Of a stretch of 64,000 nt of DNA, positions 40,759 through 48,937 are shown piece after piece. Under the pieces are notes generated by a model. It ran no database searches and was not told the origin of the DNA. It saw nothing but the letters and a program-made list of their open reading frames with translations. The stretch lies in NCBI GenBank assembly GCA_023459275.1, contig JAEWVC010000042.1, positions 1-64,000 on the forward strand, in the 5' to 3' direction. The first letter of the stretch is position 1, and each line of letters starts with the position of its first letter. The translations under genes and the position numbers were made by a program. Origin of the DNA: Bacillota bacterium (lineage in GTDB: Bacteria; Bacillota; Clostridia; Christensenellales; Aristaeellaceae).

Positions 40759-43152
40759 TTATCCGTTGCCTTCGGCATAAGGATCGTCGCTCAAAATGAC
40801 TTCCCCCGTGTAGGCGGCGACGAATACCGCTGCTTTGAAATTGTTGTGGCTGTCATAAAAGGACACCTGCCAGCAAGGGGTCCCGGGGTCCGCTATGCTG
40901 AAGGCGAACCCTGTTTTCCAGCTGTCAAGATCCTCCTGTGTGGCCTCATACTTGGTCTGAAGCTCCGCTTTGGCGATCCTTTCGGCCTCTTCCTGGGAGA
41001 TGGCTTTATCGTCCGGCACACCCAGGCTGCCGTCCAGGTATTGAGCGCTGAAAGCGGCCTTGTCGGCGGCGGACCAGAAAGCGAACGGGCCTTTTTCGCT
41101 TTCCCACCGGGCCATTGCATCCTGCTGTGTCTGCCGGACCGCTATTTCCGCTGTTTGCTGCAAGTAGACGGTCGTGTCGCTGTTTTCCATAACTTTGCCG
41201 GAAGGGGAGGCCAGGATCACCTCAAAGCAGGTGGAATAATTGTTCTTGGTGAAGCGCACGCTCCAGAACCTCGCGTCCGGGTCAACGTCGGGAAGGGTGA
41301 AAAAGCCTAGGTTCATGGTGTACTCCGAAAGCGTTTCATCTTTCAGCCCGGCGAGGGTAGAAAAGGTTTCCCAAGCGGTGCGTACCGCGTCCTCCTGCGG
41401 GAGGTCATCCTGGCCTGGCATCATGTAGTAATACTCGTGGGCACCGTAGTAGGCTTCCTCCAACTGCCCGAACCAGGCTTTGTCCGCAAGGGGCCAGTTG
41501 ATAAGGTCCAACCCGCCCAATTCCGCCTGCCTTTGCGCCACCAGCTGCTCAAAGGCGGCGGTGCGTTTCATTTCCTCCCGGGGGTAGGTGTCAAACCGGT
41601 CCCCCAGGGCAGCATCCAGCGCCGTCTGGGCAACTTCGTCAAGCAGGACATTCTCTTTCTTTAAAAAGCCCGTTTTGCCTTGATACACCACATGATACCA
41701 TTTGTTCACCCGCCCAAGGAGCGTGATTTGCTCGCCGCTTTTGACCGCGTCCAGCGCGGTGGAGGTATCATTGTCCAGGCTGTACAGGGTGGCGTAACCG
41801 GTGGGGGCGTCGGCTGCAACCTGGGCGGTGGGAAGCTGATTTTGCTTTTGGCTGGAGAGGTAGTACAGCGGCATGTACCCGCTGATCCCCTCCTGACCGC
41901 CAGTCTGCCCCACCGTCACGCCGGCCCAATTGTTCCCCTCATTATCTGTGTTCCATGCAGGAAGGGAACTGCTGGCGTACAGCCCGGTAACGGTAACTTC
42001 CGCACCGGCGTAATAGATGGCCAGGGGAACGTTGATATTGCCGGTGGAAGGCCCGGCTACAAGCGGCGCGCCTGCCTTGCCATCCGGGCAGGATACATAG
42101 GCCGTCGTGCCCGTCTTAAAGGGCAGGGCTGTTTGTTCCGGCAGGTAGCTGATGGCCAGGGCCGCGCCGAAGCACAGGGTTGTCAGCAATACCGCTGCCA
42201 TCACGGCCGCGCCCAGCTTTTTGCCGCGGATGTCCATAATGGACCTGATCCTTTGCTTCATGCCGTTTTTCCCGCCGTAAAAGCTGGTGGAAAGCGCCGT
42301 ACGGGGCCTTACGCGCCTGCGGATAACGGCAAGGATGGTTTCGCCGTAGAACCGCCTGGTGTCCAGATCGGCATTTTTCAGGAGGGCCGCGTCGCAGCTG
42401 GCCTCCTGGTACAGGCTCAGGGAACGGCCCAAGAGGTAGACCAGCGGGTTGAACCAGTGGATGGCCGTAGTCATAAGCAGGGCAACCTTCACCCACAGGT
42501 CCCGACGCTTGCAATGGGTCAGTTCGTGAGCCAAAACAAACTTGAACTCTTCTTGCGTAAATACCATATCCGGCAGCAGGATGGCCGGGTGGAAGAGGCC
42601 TGCCAGCATGGGGCTGTCCACCGGGGGGCACAGGACCAGCGCCACCTTGCGCCTGATGCCTTGCGCCGCCTTTGCCTGCTTTAGCGCATCCAGATATTCC
42701 GCTTGAAGGACCGGCTTGCTCCATCTTTTCACGGTGCGCATGAAGCGCAGATGCCGCGTTAGGTGGATGGCCAAGGTAACGGCAAAACCCAGCGCCCATA
42801 CAAGAAAGAGCACCTGGCCCAAGGTAAGCAAAGGTCCAGCCTGAACTGCCGGCACCGCCGCACCATCATAGGCAATTGCGGCCGTTTGCATGGCCTCATG
42901 GGTGGAAAGGGCGGCAGGAGATGGAACGGTAAGGCTTACGGCCCCGGGGGAAGGGACTGCCAGCGTAAGGGCGGGCGCGGCAGACTGCGACTGCCAGGGA
43001 ACCCAGAAGGCCAGCAGGGAAAGAATCCAGGCTCCGTACAGTCCCCGCGCGCTGTAGCGATTTTTCAAAAGCGGTGAAAGCAAAACCAGCAAAATCACCG
43101 GCAAGGATGCGGTGAGGGTGCTTTTTGCAAGCACAAGCAAGAACGCTTCCAT
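40759..43152 (-). CDS. BlaR1-like M56 metallopeptidase with SH3-like and PepSY-like C-terminal part
   Basis: The 797-residue protein has four membrane helices, with the zinc motif HELTH (HELTHCKRRDLW) between them, as in BlaR1/MecR1. Outside the membrane, in place of a penicillin-binding sensor, lie two SH3-like segments (about residues 340-510; GYATLYSLDNDTS, WYHVVYQGKTGFLKKENV) and two PepSY-like segments (ISQEEAERIAKAEL, CWQVSFYD). It probably senses an envelope signal and cleaves the BlaI-like repressor encoded just upstream. ATG 43152 overlaps the repressor stop by one base (TAATG). Confidence 0.87.
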   Translation of the reverse strand: MEAFLLVLAKSTLTASLPVILLVLLSPLLKNRYSARGLYGAWILSLLAFWVPWQSQSAAPALTLAVPSPGAVSLTVPSPAALSTHEAMQTAAIAYDGAAVPAVQAGPLLTLGQVLFLVWALGFAVTLAIHLTRHLRFMRTVKRWSKPVLQAEYLDALKQAKAAQGIRRKVALVLCPPVDSPMLAGLFHPAILLPDMVFTQEEFKFVLAHELTHCKRRDLWVKVALLMTTAIHWFNPLVYLLGRSLSLYQEASCDAALLKNADLDTRRFYGETILAVIRRRVRPRTALSTSFYGGKNGMKQRIRSIMDIRGKKLGAAVMAAVLLTTLCFGAALAISYLPEQTALPFKTGTTAYVSCPDGKAGAPLVAGPSTGNINVPLAIYYAGAEVTVTGLYASSSLPAWNTDNEGNNWAGVTVGQTGGQEGISGYMPLYYLSSQKQNQLPTAQVAADAPTGYATLYSLDNDTSTALDAVKSGEQITLLGRVNKWYHVVYQGKTGFLKKENVLLDEVAQTALDAALGDRFDTYPREEMKRTAAFEQLVAQRQAELGGLDLINWPLADKAWFGQLEEAYYGAHEYYYMMPGQDDLPQEDAVRTAWETFSTLAGLKDETLSEYTMNLGFFTLPDVDPDARFWSVRFTKNNYSTCFEVILASPSGKVMENSDTTVYLQQTAEIAVRQTQQDAMARWESEKGPFAFWSAADKAAFSAQYLDGSLGVPDDKAISQEEAERIAKAELQTKYEATQEDLDSWKTGFAFSIADPGTPCWQVSFYDSHNNFKAAVFVAAYTGEVILSDDPYAEGNG

Positions 43153-43535
43153 TACTTTCCTTCCTCCTTCTGTCTTTTGATCCACGCTGCCAATTCGTCA
43201 AGCTCATCCTCCGTCAGACGGCTGCTTTGCAGCGCGGTGAGCAGGCTTGCGTAGCTCTTCCTATGATAACGATTCACAAAGCTTTCTGTTTCCATTTGCA
43301 GGTATTCATCCCGGCTGATGATGGGATAGAAGAGGCGTTCCCTGCCGCCGCCTTTTTCAGACCGCAAAAAGCCGCGGTCCGCCAGCCGCGCGAACAAGGT
43401 GACCACCGTTTGAATCTTCCAGCCCCTTTCCCGGCCCATGGCCTCCATGACCATGGAGGTGGTGACCGGGGGTTCCCTGTCCCACAAAAAATCCATGATC
43501 TCAAATTCCGTATCGGGCAAACGCTGTGATTTCAT
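43152..43535 (-). CDS. BlaI/MecI family transcriptional repressor
   Basis: The 127-residue winged-helix repressor has the family pattern LPDTEFEIMDFLWDREPPVT, TVVTLFARLADRGFLRSEK and a C-terminal dimerisation helix. The usual cleavage site region (LARLADRG-like) precedes the tail. It sits with an M56 peptidase in one operon. Its predicted operators lie in its own promoter and in the promoter of the divergent secreted protein. Confidence 0.93.
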   Translation of the reverse strand: MKSQRLPDTEFEIMDFLWDREPPVTTSMVMEAMGRERGWKIQTVVTLFARLADRGFLRSEKGGGRERLFYPIISRDEYLQMETESFVNRYHRKSYASLLTALQSSRLTEDELDELAAWIKRQKEEGK

Positions 43536-43559
43536 CTTTTTTCCTCCCGCGGTTTATAC

Positions 43560-43575
43560 AAGACGCCGTGTCTTA
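43560..43575. promoter_or_regulatory. BlaI-type operator O1
   Basis: AAGACGCCGTGTCTTA, a near-perfect dyad 25 nt before the repressor start codon, sharing the core of O2 and O3. Confidence 0.6.
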
Positions 43576-43580
43576 TTTAT

Positions 43581-43609
43581 ATATTACACGGTGTCTTACA
43601 AATTGTCAA
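43581..43609 (-). promoter_or_regulatory. Promoter of the BlaI-BlaR1-like operon, with operator O2
   Basis: On the minus strand TTGACA (43609-43604), 17-nt spacer and TAATAT (43586-43581). Operator O2 (GTAAGACACCGTGTAAT on the minus strand, 43599-43583) lies within the spacer. Confidence 0.75.
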
Positions 43610-43616
43610 TCCCCTC

Positions 43617-43645
43617 TTGACAAAAAATAAGACGTGTTGTAGTAT
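43617..43645 (+). promoter_or_regulatory. Promoter of the divergent secreted protein
   Basis: TTGACA (43617-43622), 17-nt spacer, TAGTAT (43640-43645). Operator O3 starts five bases after the -10. Confidence 0.72.
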
Positions 43646-43649
43646 ATAT

Positions 43650-43668
43650 GTAAGACACCGTGTTTTAC
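43650..43668. promoter_or_regulatory. BlaI-type operator O3
   Basis: GTAAGACACCGTGTTTTAC is a 19-bp dyad at the expected transcription start of the secreted protein. Its left half is the same as O2. Confidence 0.65.
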
Positions 43669-43691
43669 AATTGTAAAAGGAGCATTAGCTT

Positions 43692-44834
43692 ATGAGAAGA
43701 ATGGTTGCGATCCTAGCGCTGGCGGTGCTGATGCTGGCAAGCCAGACGGCTTTTGCCGCTGAAGAACCGGCCGCGCTGACTTTTGCTTTCAGCGGGTACG
43801 AGCTTCAGCGGGACATCCTCACACTTTCCAATGGGAATATCCTGGTGGCGGGGGATACGCGGATGGGCGACAAGGATCAAAAGCTGTCGGACAAGGCATC
43901 CATGGCCTGGATCTTCTGCCTTGACCCCGCCGGGCAGGTGGTGTGGGAACGGCGCGACGGCACCCCGGGGCTCATCAACATCTACGCGGACCCTGCGGTG
44001 CTTGAAAACGGGAACATCCTGGTAAAGATGCATATCTATAAGAAAGGGGATGTGAGCTCCGAACAGTGGCAGCTTGTGGAGCTGACCCAGGATGGCGCGG
44101 AAGTAAATACCATCATGATTGCGGACGCCGCTGCCACCCGGGAACTCCTGCCCTGCGCGCAAGGGTATTTCCACGTTACGGTGGAAAATGAAGAGGACTA
44201 CTTCTATACCCTATATGACAGGGAAGGCAAGCAGCTCTGGCGCATTCCCAGAGGGGAACTGCTTCGGGGACTGGATACGGCCATCCCTGTTTCGGGCGGC
44301 ATGCTGCTTTTGGGCCGAAAGAGCAAATACGAAAACGATGCCACGGCCCTGATGGTGGACAGCGCAGGCGCTCCCCTATGGACGCGCACCGTTTCGGTGG
44401 GGGAATCCAGCATATTTGACAAAACGCTGGTCAACGGCGATGGGAATCTTCTGATTTTGGGCCATGCCTCGCTCCCAGCTACTGACGGCCTGGCCGCCTG
44501 GCAATATTTTTCTGTGTGCTATGCTCCGGACGGAGAAATCCTCTGGCAGCGGGAGTATGAAAAGGATGAAAAAATGTACAAGCTGGAGGACATCATGCCT
44601 TACGGGGAGGGCTATCTTGCGGTGGGCACAAGCCACAGCGACAGCCGCTTGAAGCTGCTGTCGCTTGACCCCCAGGGGGAAATGCTGGACCAGTGGATTG
44701 TCAGGCGGGAGGACACGGTTTATTCCAACCCCGCCCTTTGCCTGATAAACGGCGAGCCCTGGGTGTGCGCCAACGTGCAGCGGGACGGAGGAACCGCCCT
44801 GGAATTCACAAGGGCGGTAAAAGCGGAGCAGTAA
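43692..44834 (+). CDS. Secreted beta-propeller-like protein under BlaI-type control
   Basis: The 380-residue protein has a signal peptide (cleavage expected after AFA) and repeated blades of the type G-N-I-L-V-G...L-D-x-x-G-x-V-V-W-E, recognisable five to six times (for example LDPAGQVVWERR, DREGKQLWRIP, DSAGAPLWTRT, APDGEILWQREY). This is a PQQ/WD-like propeller without catalytic residues I can name. AAAGGAG precedes ATG 43692. Its promoter carries the BlaI-type operators, so it is probably the target or an accessory sensor of the adjacent BlaI/BlaR1 pair. Confidence 0.75.
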   Translation: MRRMVAILALAVLMLASQTAFAAEEPAALTFAFSGYELQRDILTLSNGNILVAGDTRMGDKDQKLSDKASMAWIFCLDPAGQVVWERRDGTPGLINIYADPAVLENGNILVKMHIYKKGDVSSEQWQLVELTQDGAEVNTIMIADAAATRELLPCAQGYFHVTVENEEDYFYTLYDREGKQLWRIPRGELLRGLDTAIPVSGGMLLLGRKSKYENDATALMVDSAGAPLWTRTVSVGESSIFDKTLVNGDGNLLILGHASLPATDGLAAWQYFSVCYAPDGEILWQREYEKDEKMYKLEDIMPYGEGYLAVGTSHSDSRLKLLSLDPQGEMLDQWIVRREDTVYSNPALCLINGEPWVCANVQRDGGTALEFTRAVKAEQ

Positions 44835-44866
44835 CGCGCTTCTCAAGGAGTATCCTTGTTCTTAAA

Positions 44867-44902
44867 AAACGCCGGACATAAAGCGTATAATGTCCGGCGT
44901 TT
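44867..44902. terminator. Bidirectional terminator
   Basis: AACGCCGGACAT pairs with ATGTCCGGCGTT, flanked by A and T tracts on both sides, between the secreted protein and the convergent LarA-like gene. Confidence 0.82.
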
Positions 44903-44904
44903 AT

Positions 44905-46170
44905 TTATACCCTGCATTTCCACAGCCCCAAGCCGGGCGCACCCACAAAATAAATTTCTTCGCCATCGGGAAGCGTGTTCCAGCCGCCTTTCAGCTTCCG
45001 GGGATCGTAGCGCACCATGGCTTCCCGGACATCCATATGCCCAAAGCCAACGCCTTCGATCTCCTTTTTGGACAGCAGCGCAGGATCGGTGGCGTAGGTG
45101 ATTTGAAAGCGCCCATCCGAAGAACCGTGGATGAGGTGGGCGGAAACCATCATCAGGTTTTCAAAGACGCCTTGCCGGTACAGCTCTAAAATGCGCCGCG
45201 TGCCCGTATACCCGTAGGCGCGGATGGCCTGGTCCACCTCCTGATTTTCCCCGAAGGTTTCCACGCCCGGCGCCAAAACAAGCAGCTCGCCGCCATTTTG
45301 CACCATCATCCGCGTGCGGTAGATGGCCTTGTTTCCCACCCAGGTGGAGCGGTATTCCTCCGGCTCCAGAAAGGCTACCACCTTCCGCGCCGGCCGTTCC
45401 ACATAGGTAATGTTCAGCTCCTGGGACAGGGTTACCGCCTTTTGAAAGGCATCCCGCCCGTCTCCCATAAACAAGCCGTAAAGCTTCGGCCCATCTTCCG
45501 ACAGACCCACCACCGTCAACAGATACACAAGGGGCAGGCCGCCCAGAAAGTGTTCCTGGGCATAATCAAACACTTGGCGCACCGGGGCATGATCGTGGCC
45601 CATGGCCGCCTCCGCGCCGCATACGGCCCCCAGCATATGAGTTTTGTTGATCATCTGCCGGCCGCCCACGCCCACAAAGATATTCTTGCTGTAGTTGGCC
45701 ATGCCGGCCACCTCGTGGGGCACCACCTGGCCTACGGAGAGAATCAAATCATACCCGCCGGAAAGCAGCCGTCCGTTGAGTTCCACGCCGATGTCCGTGT
45801 CGAACAGACCGCCGGAAACACCGCGGACCATCTCCCGCGGGACCGTTCCCACCGACACCGTATCAGTGCGCCAGTTGTGGAATAGAAAGCGGTCCTTGGG
45901 AATATCGCCGAACATCCGGGAAAGCTCGCCAGCCGTCATGGGGACATGGGTCCCTGTGGCTGGCAGGATATCCACTTGCGCTTTCGGTGATACCTTGTGA
46001 TAAATCATATTGGTGATCATCCCGGCCATGGAGTAATACCGGGTAATATCCGGAGGAATGACCAGCAGCCTTTGAAGGCCCGGATAAAGCCTAAGCAGCG
46101 CATCCAGACGGGCGGAAATCTCCTCCAGGGAAACGGGGCGTGCCTTTGAGGCGACAAAAATTGTATCCAC
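44905..46170 (-). CDS. LarA-like (DUF2088) nickel-pincer racemase family protein
   Basis: The 421-residue protein has the LarA family layout: the N-terminal substrate part with ATGTHVPMT and a central VGQVVPHEVAGM, then the C-terminal Rossmann-like part. LarA uses a nickel pincer cofactor bound through a Lys in a GGRK motif. The corresponding position here reads GGRQM, so the Lys seems to be missing; a Lys follows three residues later (INKTH). It may have a different tether, substrate or no racemase activity. The start is GTG 46170 with AGGAG six bases upstream. larB, larC and larE are not in the window. Confidence 0.82.
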   Translation of the reverse strand: MDTIFVASKARPVSLEEISARLDALLRLYPGLQRLLVIPPDITRYYSMAGMITNMIYHKVSPKAQVDILPATGTHVPMTAGELSRMFGDIPKDRFLFHNWRTDTVSVGTVPREMVRGVSGGLFDTDIGVELNGRLLSGGYDLILSVGQVVPHEVAGMANYSKNIFVGVGGRQMINKTHMLGAVCGAEAAMGHDHAPVRQVFDYAQEHFLGGLPLVYLLTVVGLSEDGPKLYGLFMGDGRDAFQKAVTLSQELNITYVERPARKVVAFLEPEEYRSTWVGNKAIYRTRMMVQNGGELLVLAPGVETFGENQEVDQAIRAYGYTGTRRILELYRQGVFENLMMVSAHLIHGSSDGRFQITYATDPALLSKKEIEGVGFGHMDVREAMVRYDPRKLKGGWNTLPDGEEIYFVGAPGLGLWKCRV

Positions 46171-46200
46171 AATTTGCTCCTTATCATAAAATCAAATCCT

Positions 46201-46209
46201 ATTATACCA
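46201..46209 (-). promoter_or_regulatory. Extended -10 promoter of the LarA-like gene
   Basis: The minus strand reads TGG-TATAAT (46209-46201), 30 nt before the start. The -35 is weak. A hairpin (GAAGGGGA with TCCCCTTC, 46233-46260) lies between this and the divergent promoter. Confidence 0.5.
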
Positions 46210-46291
46210 AAGTTTTTGGCGGATAGGGACGGGAAGGGGACTTTTTTCAAAATCCCCTTCTCGCCTTGCCATCCGTTTCCCCAACTTGGGA

Positions 46292-46320
46292 TTGACAACC
46301 GGGGCGGATGCTGGTATTTT
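46292..46320 (+). promoter_or_regulatory. Promoter of the thioredoxin-reductase-like gene
   Basis: TTGACA (46292-46297), 17-nt spacer, TATTTT (46315-46320). The transcript would start near 46327, after the in-frame ATG at 46322, so that ATG cannot be the start. Confidence 0.65.
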
Positions 46321-46351
46321 GATGGGTAGAAAATCAAAGGGGGACGCGATT

Positions 46352-47203
46352 TTGCTGGATATTGCCATTGTGGGCGGCGGGCCGGCAGGCTGGTCCGCTG
46401 CTATCACGGCCAGGATGCGCAATCAAGAGGTATGCGTATTTTCTCCTGCGGAGGGAAGCACCTGGCTATATAAAGCGGAAAAAGTGGACAATTACCCCGG
46501 TATGCCGGGCATCGGCGGAAAGGCGATGCTGGAGGCGTTTGAGCGCCAGGCGGTCAGCATGGGTGCGGCCGTCAAGCGGGCAGTCGTGCGTCAGATCATG
46601 GATGGGGGCGATGCGTTTATGCTGCTGGCGGATAATGAGGTGGTGGAAGCCAGGACGGTGATCCTGGCCATGGGTACCGCCCGTCCCAAGCCCCTGCCGG
46701 GGGAGACGGAATATCTTGGCCGGGGCGTCAGCTATTGCGGCACCTGTGACGGCATGTTCTACCGCGGGAAAAAGGTGGCAGTGCTCGCCAGCGGTGAGCA
46801 GGGGATCCACGAAGCCAACTTTCTCGTGGACCTGGCGTCGGAACTTTTGTATCTGCCGTTGAAAAAACACGAGACGGAGGGCCTTGACAGCCGTGTTCAG
46901 GTCGTTTGGGAAAAGCCGCTGAAGATTGAGGAGGAGGGCGGCGGCCTTGCCGTGGTCACCGACAAGGGGCGGCACGGGGCTTCCGGTGTGTTCATCTTCC
47001 GGCCGGCTGTGGCTATCGACCAGCTCCTGCCGGGGCTCCAAACCGAGGGAGCCTTCATTCCAGTGAACCGTTCCATGGAAACCAACCTGCCGGGTGTCTT
47101 CGCGGCCGGCGACTGTACGGGCCAACCCCTGCAAATCGCCAAGGCAGTGGGCGAGGGGAACATCGCGGCGATCCAGGCATCGGAGTACCGCAAGGAACAC
47201 TGA
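46352..47203 (+). CDS. Thioredoxin-reductase-like flavoprotein lacking NADPH motifs
   Basis: The protein of about 283 residues has the FAD site IAIVGGGPAGWSAA, the redox pair CGTC (YCGTCDGMF) and the C-terminal FAD motif FAAGDCTG. In NADPH-dependent thioredoxin reductases the second domain has GGGDSA and HRRxxxR; here the same places read VAVLASGEQGIHEA and no HRR motif is seen. This is the pattern of ferredoxin-dependent flavin thioredoxin reductases of Clostridia. The start is TTG 46352 with a GGGGG tract seven bases upstream; the promoter rules out the earlier ATG. It would reduce thioredoxin in the cytosol. Confidence 0.85.
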   Translation: MLDIAIVGGGPAGWSAAITARMRNQEVCVFSPAEGSTWLYKAEKVDNYPGMPGIGGKAMLEAFERQAVSMGAAVKRAVVRQIMDGGDAFMLLADNEVVEARTVILAMGTARPKPLPGETEYLGRGVSYCGTCDGMFYRGKKVAVLASGEQGIHEANFLVDLASELLYLPLKKHETEGLDSRVQVVWEKPLKIEEEGGGLAVVTDKGRHGASGVFIFRPAVAIDQLLPGLQTEGAFIPVNRSMETNLPGVFAAGDCTGQPLQIAKAVGEGNIAAIQASEYRKEH

Positions 47204-47314
47204 CGCTCCCCGGTGTCCGGGATGCTTTCGGCATGTTGCACCGTTTTTTTGGTTGAAGGCATTTTTGTGTTACAACGGAATGCTTGTGAGGGCAATAAGC
47301 CCGGGAGGAGACAC

Positions 47315-48085
47315 ATGAAAAAAGAGATTGCCATTTTGGCCGTTTTGACGCTGCTGGTGTTCATGGCGATGCCGGCGTATGCCCAGCCCTTTGATATGGG
47401 CCAGCCGCTGGCGGGGGAGGAAGCATACCCCGATGGAAGTACCACAGACAATGCCAGGTTCATGCTTACTTATTCTTTTCCGCAGATTGTGCCCGTGACG
47501 GAGGAGGATGCGGTCATCAACACCTTCTATCAGGAGGCGGTGGACGACCTGGTGCAGATGACGGCGCCCATGCTCTATGATGAGGTAGCGGAGAGCATTG
47601 GCCAAGACGTAACCGCCTATCTGGATGTCAGCTGCCAGGTGACCGCCAATACCGATGACTTTTTCAGTGTGCTCGTTACCCAGGAGCAGTTCATGGGCGC
47701 GTCGGTAGGGCAGATGGTGCAGGGCAATGTGTTTGCACGGAAGGGCGACGGCGCGGACGGTATCGTGACGCTGCCCTATGTGCTGGGATTTTCGCCGGAT
47801 GATGAGGTATCCGCAACCTCCGTCATCGACACGGTATATAACCTGGTGTGGGAGATCATCGTGGAGCAGATGAAGGCCGGCTCCGTGGACTATTTTGAGG
47901 AACTGACCCAGGAGAACCTGTTTGCAGAGTTTTACCCGGAAAGCGATTTTTATCTGGATGAGCAGGGGAACATCGTATTCTATATCCAGCCCGCCGCCCT
48001 TGCCAGCGCCGCCGCCGGCGTGCTTACCTTCCCGTTCTCCCCGGCGGAGATTATGAGCGAGATGCCTCCAGCCGCAGCCAATTGA
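47315..48085 (+). CDS. Secreted DUF3298-like protein
   Basis: The 256-residue protein has a signal peptide (cleavage after AYA) and a C-terminal region (ENLFAEFYPESDFYLDEQGN, then FPFSPAEI) resembling the DUF3298/RsiV C-terminal domain, which binds lysozyme in RsiV. The N-terminal half carries a DUF4163-like pattern. There is no membrane anchor or sigma-factor partner next to it. GGGAGGAG precedes ATG 47315. Confidence 0.68.
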   Translation: MKKEIAILAVLTLLVFMAMPAYAQPFDMGQPLAGEEAYPDGSTTDNARFMLTYSFPQIVPVTEEDAVINTFYQEAVDDLVQMTAPMLYDEVAESIGQDVTAYLDVSCQVTANTDDFFSVLVTQEQFMGASVGQMVQGNVFARKGDGADGIVTLPYVLGFSPDDEVSATSVIDTVYNLVWEIIVEQMKAGSVDYFEELTQENLFAEFYPESDFYLDEQGNIVFYIQPAALASAAAGVLTFPFSPAEIMSEMPPAAAN

Positions 48086-48125
48086 CGGCATGACGGCACG
48101 GTGATTTTCCCAAAAGAGGAGCTTC

Positions 48126-48878
48126 ATGATGGATGTATCCGCCATAAAGGTGATCGCCCTGGATCTGGACGGGACGCTGACGCAGCACAAGTCGCCCCTG
48201 GAGGGAAAAACCCGGGAAACACTTCGAAAGCTGCAAGAAAAATACCGCCTCCTGATGGTGGGGGCGGGGCAATGCATGCGCATTTTTCGCCAAATGGGCG
48301 GATATCCCGTGGACATCATCGGGAATTACGGGTTGCAGTACTGTGCCTATGACAAGGCGGCGGAAGGGCTTGTTACGGTATACAACCATGTGCTGCCCTG
48401 CGACAGGGAAAAGGTGGCTGGAAGGATCGCGGCGCTGCGGGAAGCCCTGGGCCTTGTGCGGCTTTATGGGGAGATCGTGGAATTCCACGATTCCGGCTGC
48501 GTCACCTTTCCGCTGCTGGGCACCCGCGCGCCCCTTGATGAAAAGCTGGCCTGTGACCCGGACCGCTCCCTCCGCCGGGCGATGTACCAAAAGGTGAAGG
48601 ATGCTTTTCCGGAATACCGTGTTTTTGTGGGCGGTTCCTCTTCCTTCGATATGGCGCCGGCACCCTATGACAAGTATTACGCGCTGGACGCCTGGTGCGG
48701 GGATCAGGGCCTGCGGCACGAAAATGTGCTGTACGCGGGGGATGATTACGGCCTTGGCGGGAATGACGAGGCGGTCTACCTTTCGGATTTTCCCTTCCTG
48801 ACCATCGACGACTATAGAAGCTTTCCTGAAAAAATGGCGGCGCTTTTCCGGTTGGAGGAGCCGGTCACGGCCAGATAA
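48126..48878 (+). CDS. HAD superfamily hydrolase, Cof/phosphomannomutase-like
   Basis: The 250-residue HAD-IIB protein has motif I DLDGTLT, motif II as MVGAGQ, and motif IV GDDYGLGGND. The capping domain follows the phosphomannomutase-like pattern. It dephosphorylates or isomerises a phosphosugar; the substrate cannot be read from the sequence. GAGGAG precedes ATG 48126, with a second ATG directly after it. Confidence 0.85.
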   Translation: MMDVSAIKVIALDLDGTLTQHKSPLEGKTRETLRKLQEKYRLLMVGAGQCMRIFRQMGGYPVDIIGNYGLQYCAYDKAAEGLVTVYNHVLPCDREKVAGRIAALREALGLVRLYGEIVEFHDSGCVTFPLLGTRAPLDEKLACDPDRSLRRAMYQKVKDAFPEYRVFVGGSSSFDMAPAPYDKYYALDAWCGDQGLRHENVLYAGDDYGLGGNDEAVYLSDFPFLTIDDYRSFPEKMAALFRLEEPVTAR

Positions 48879-48937
48879 CCTTCTTGGAGAAAACGCCGCC
48901 CCAGGTAAAGCTGCAAAATGGAAGGAACCGCGCTGTT

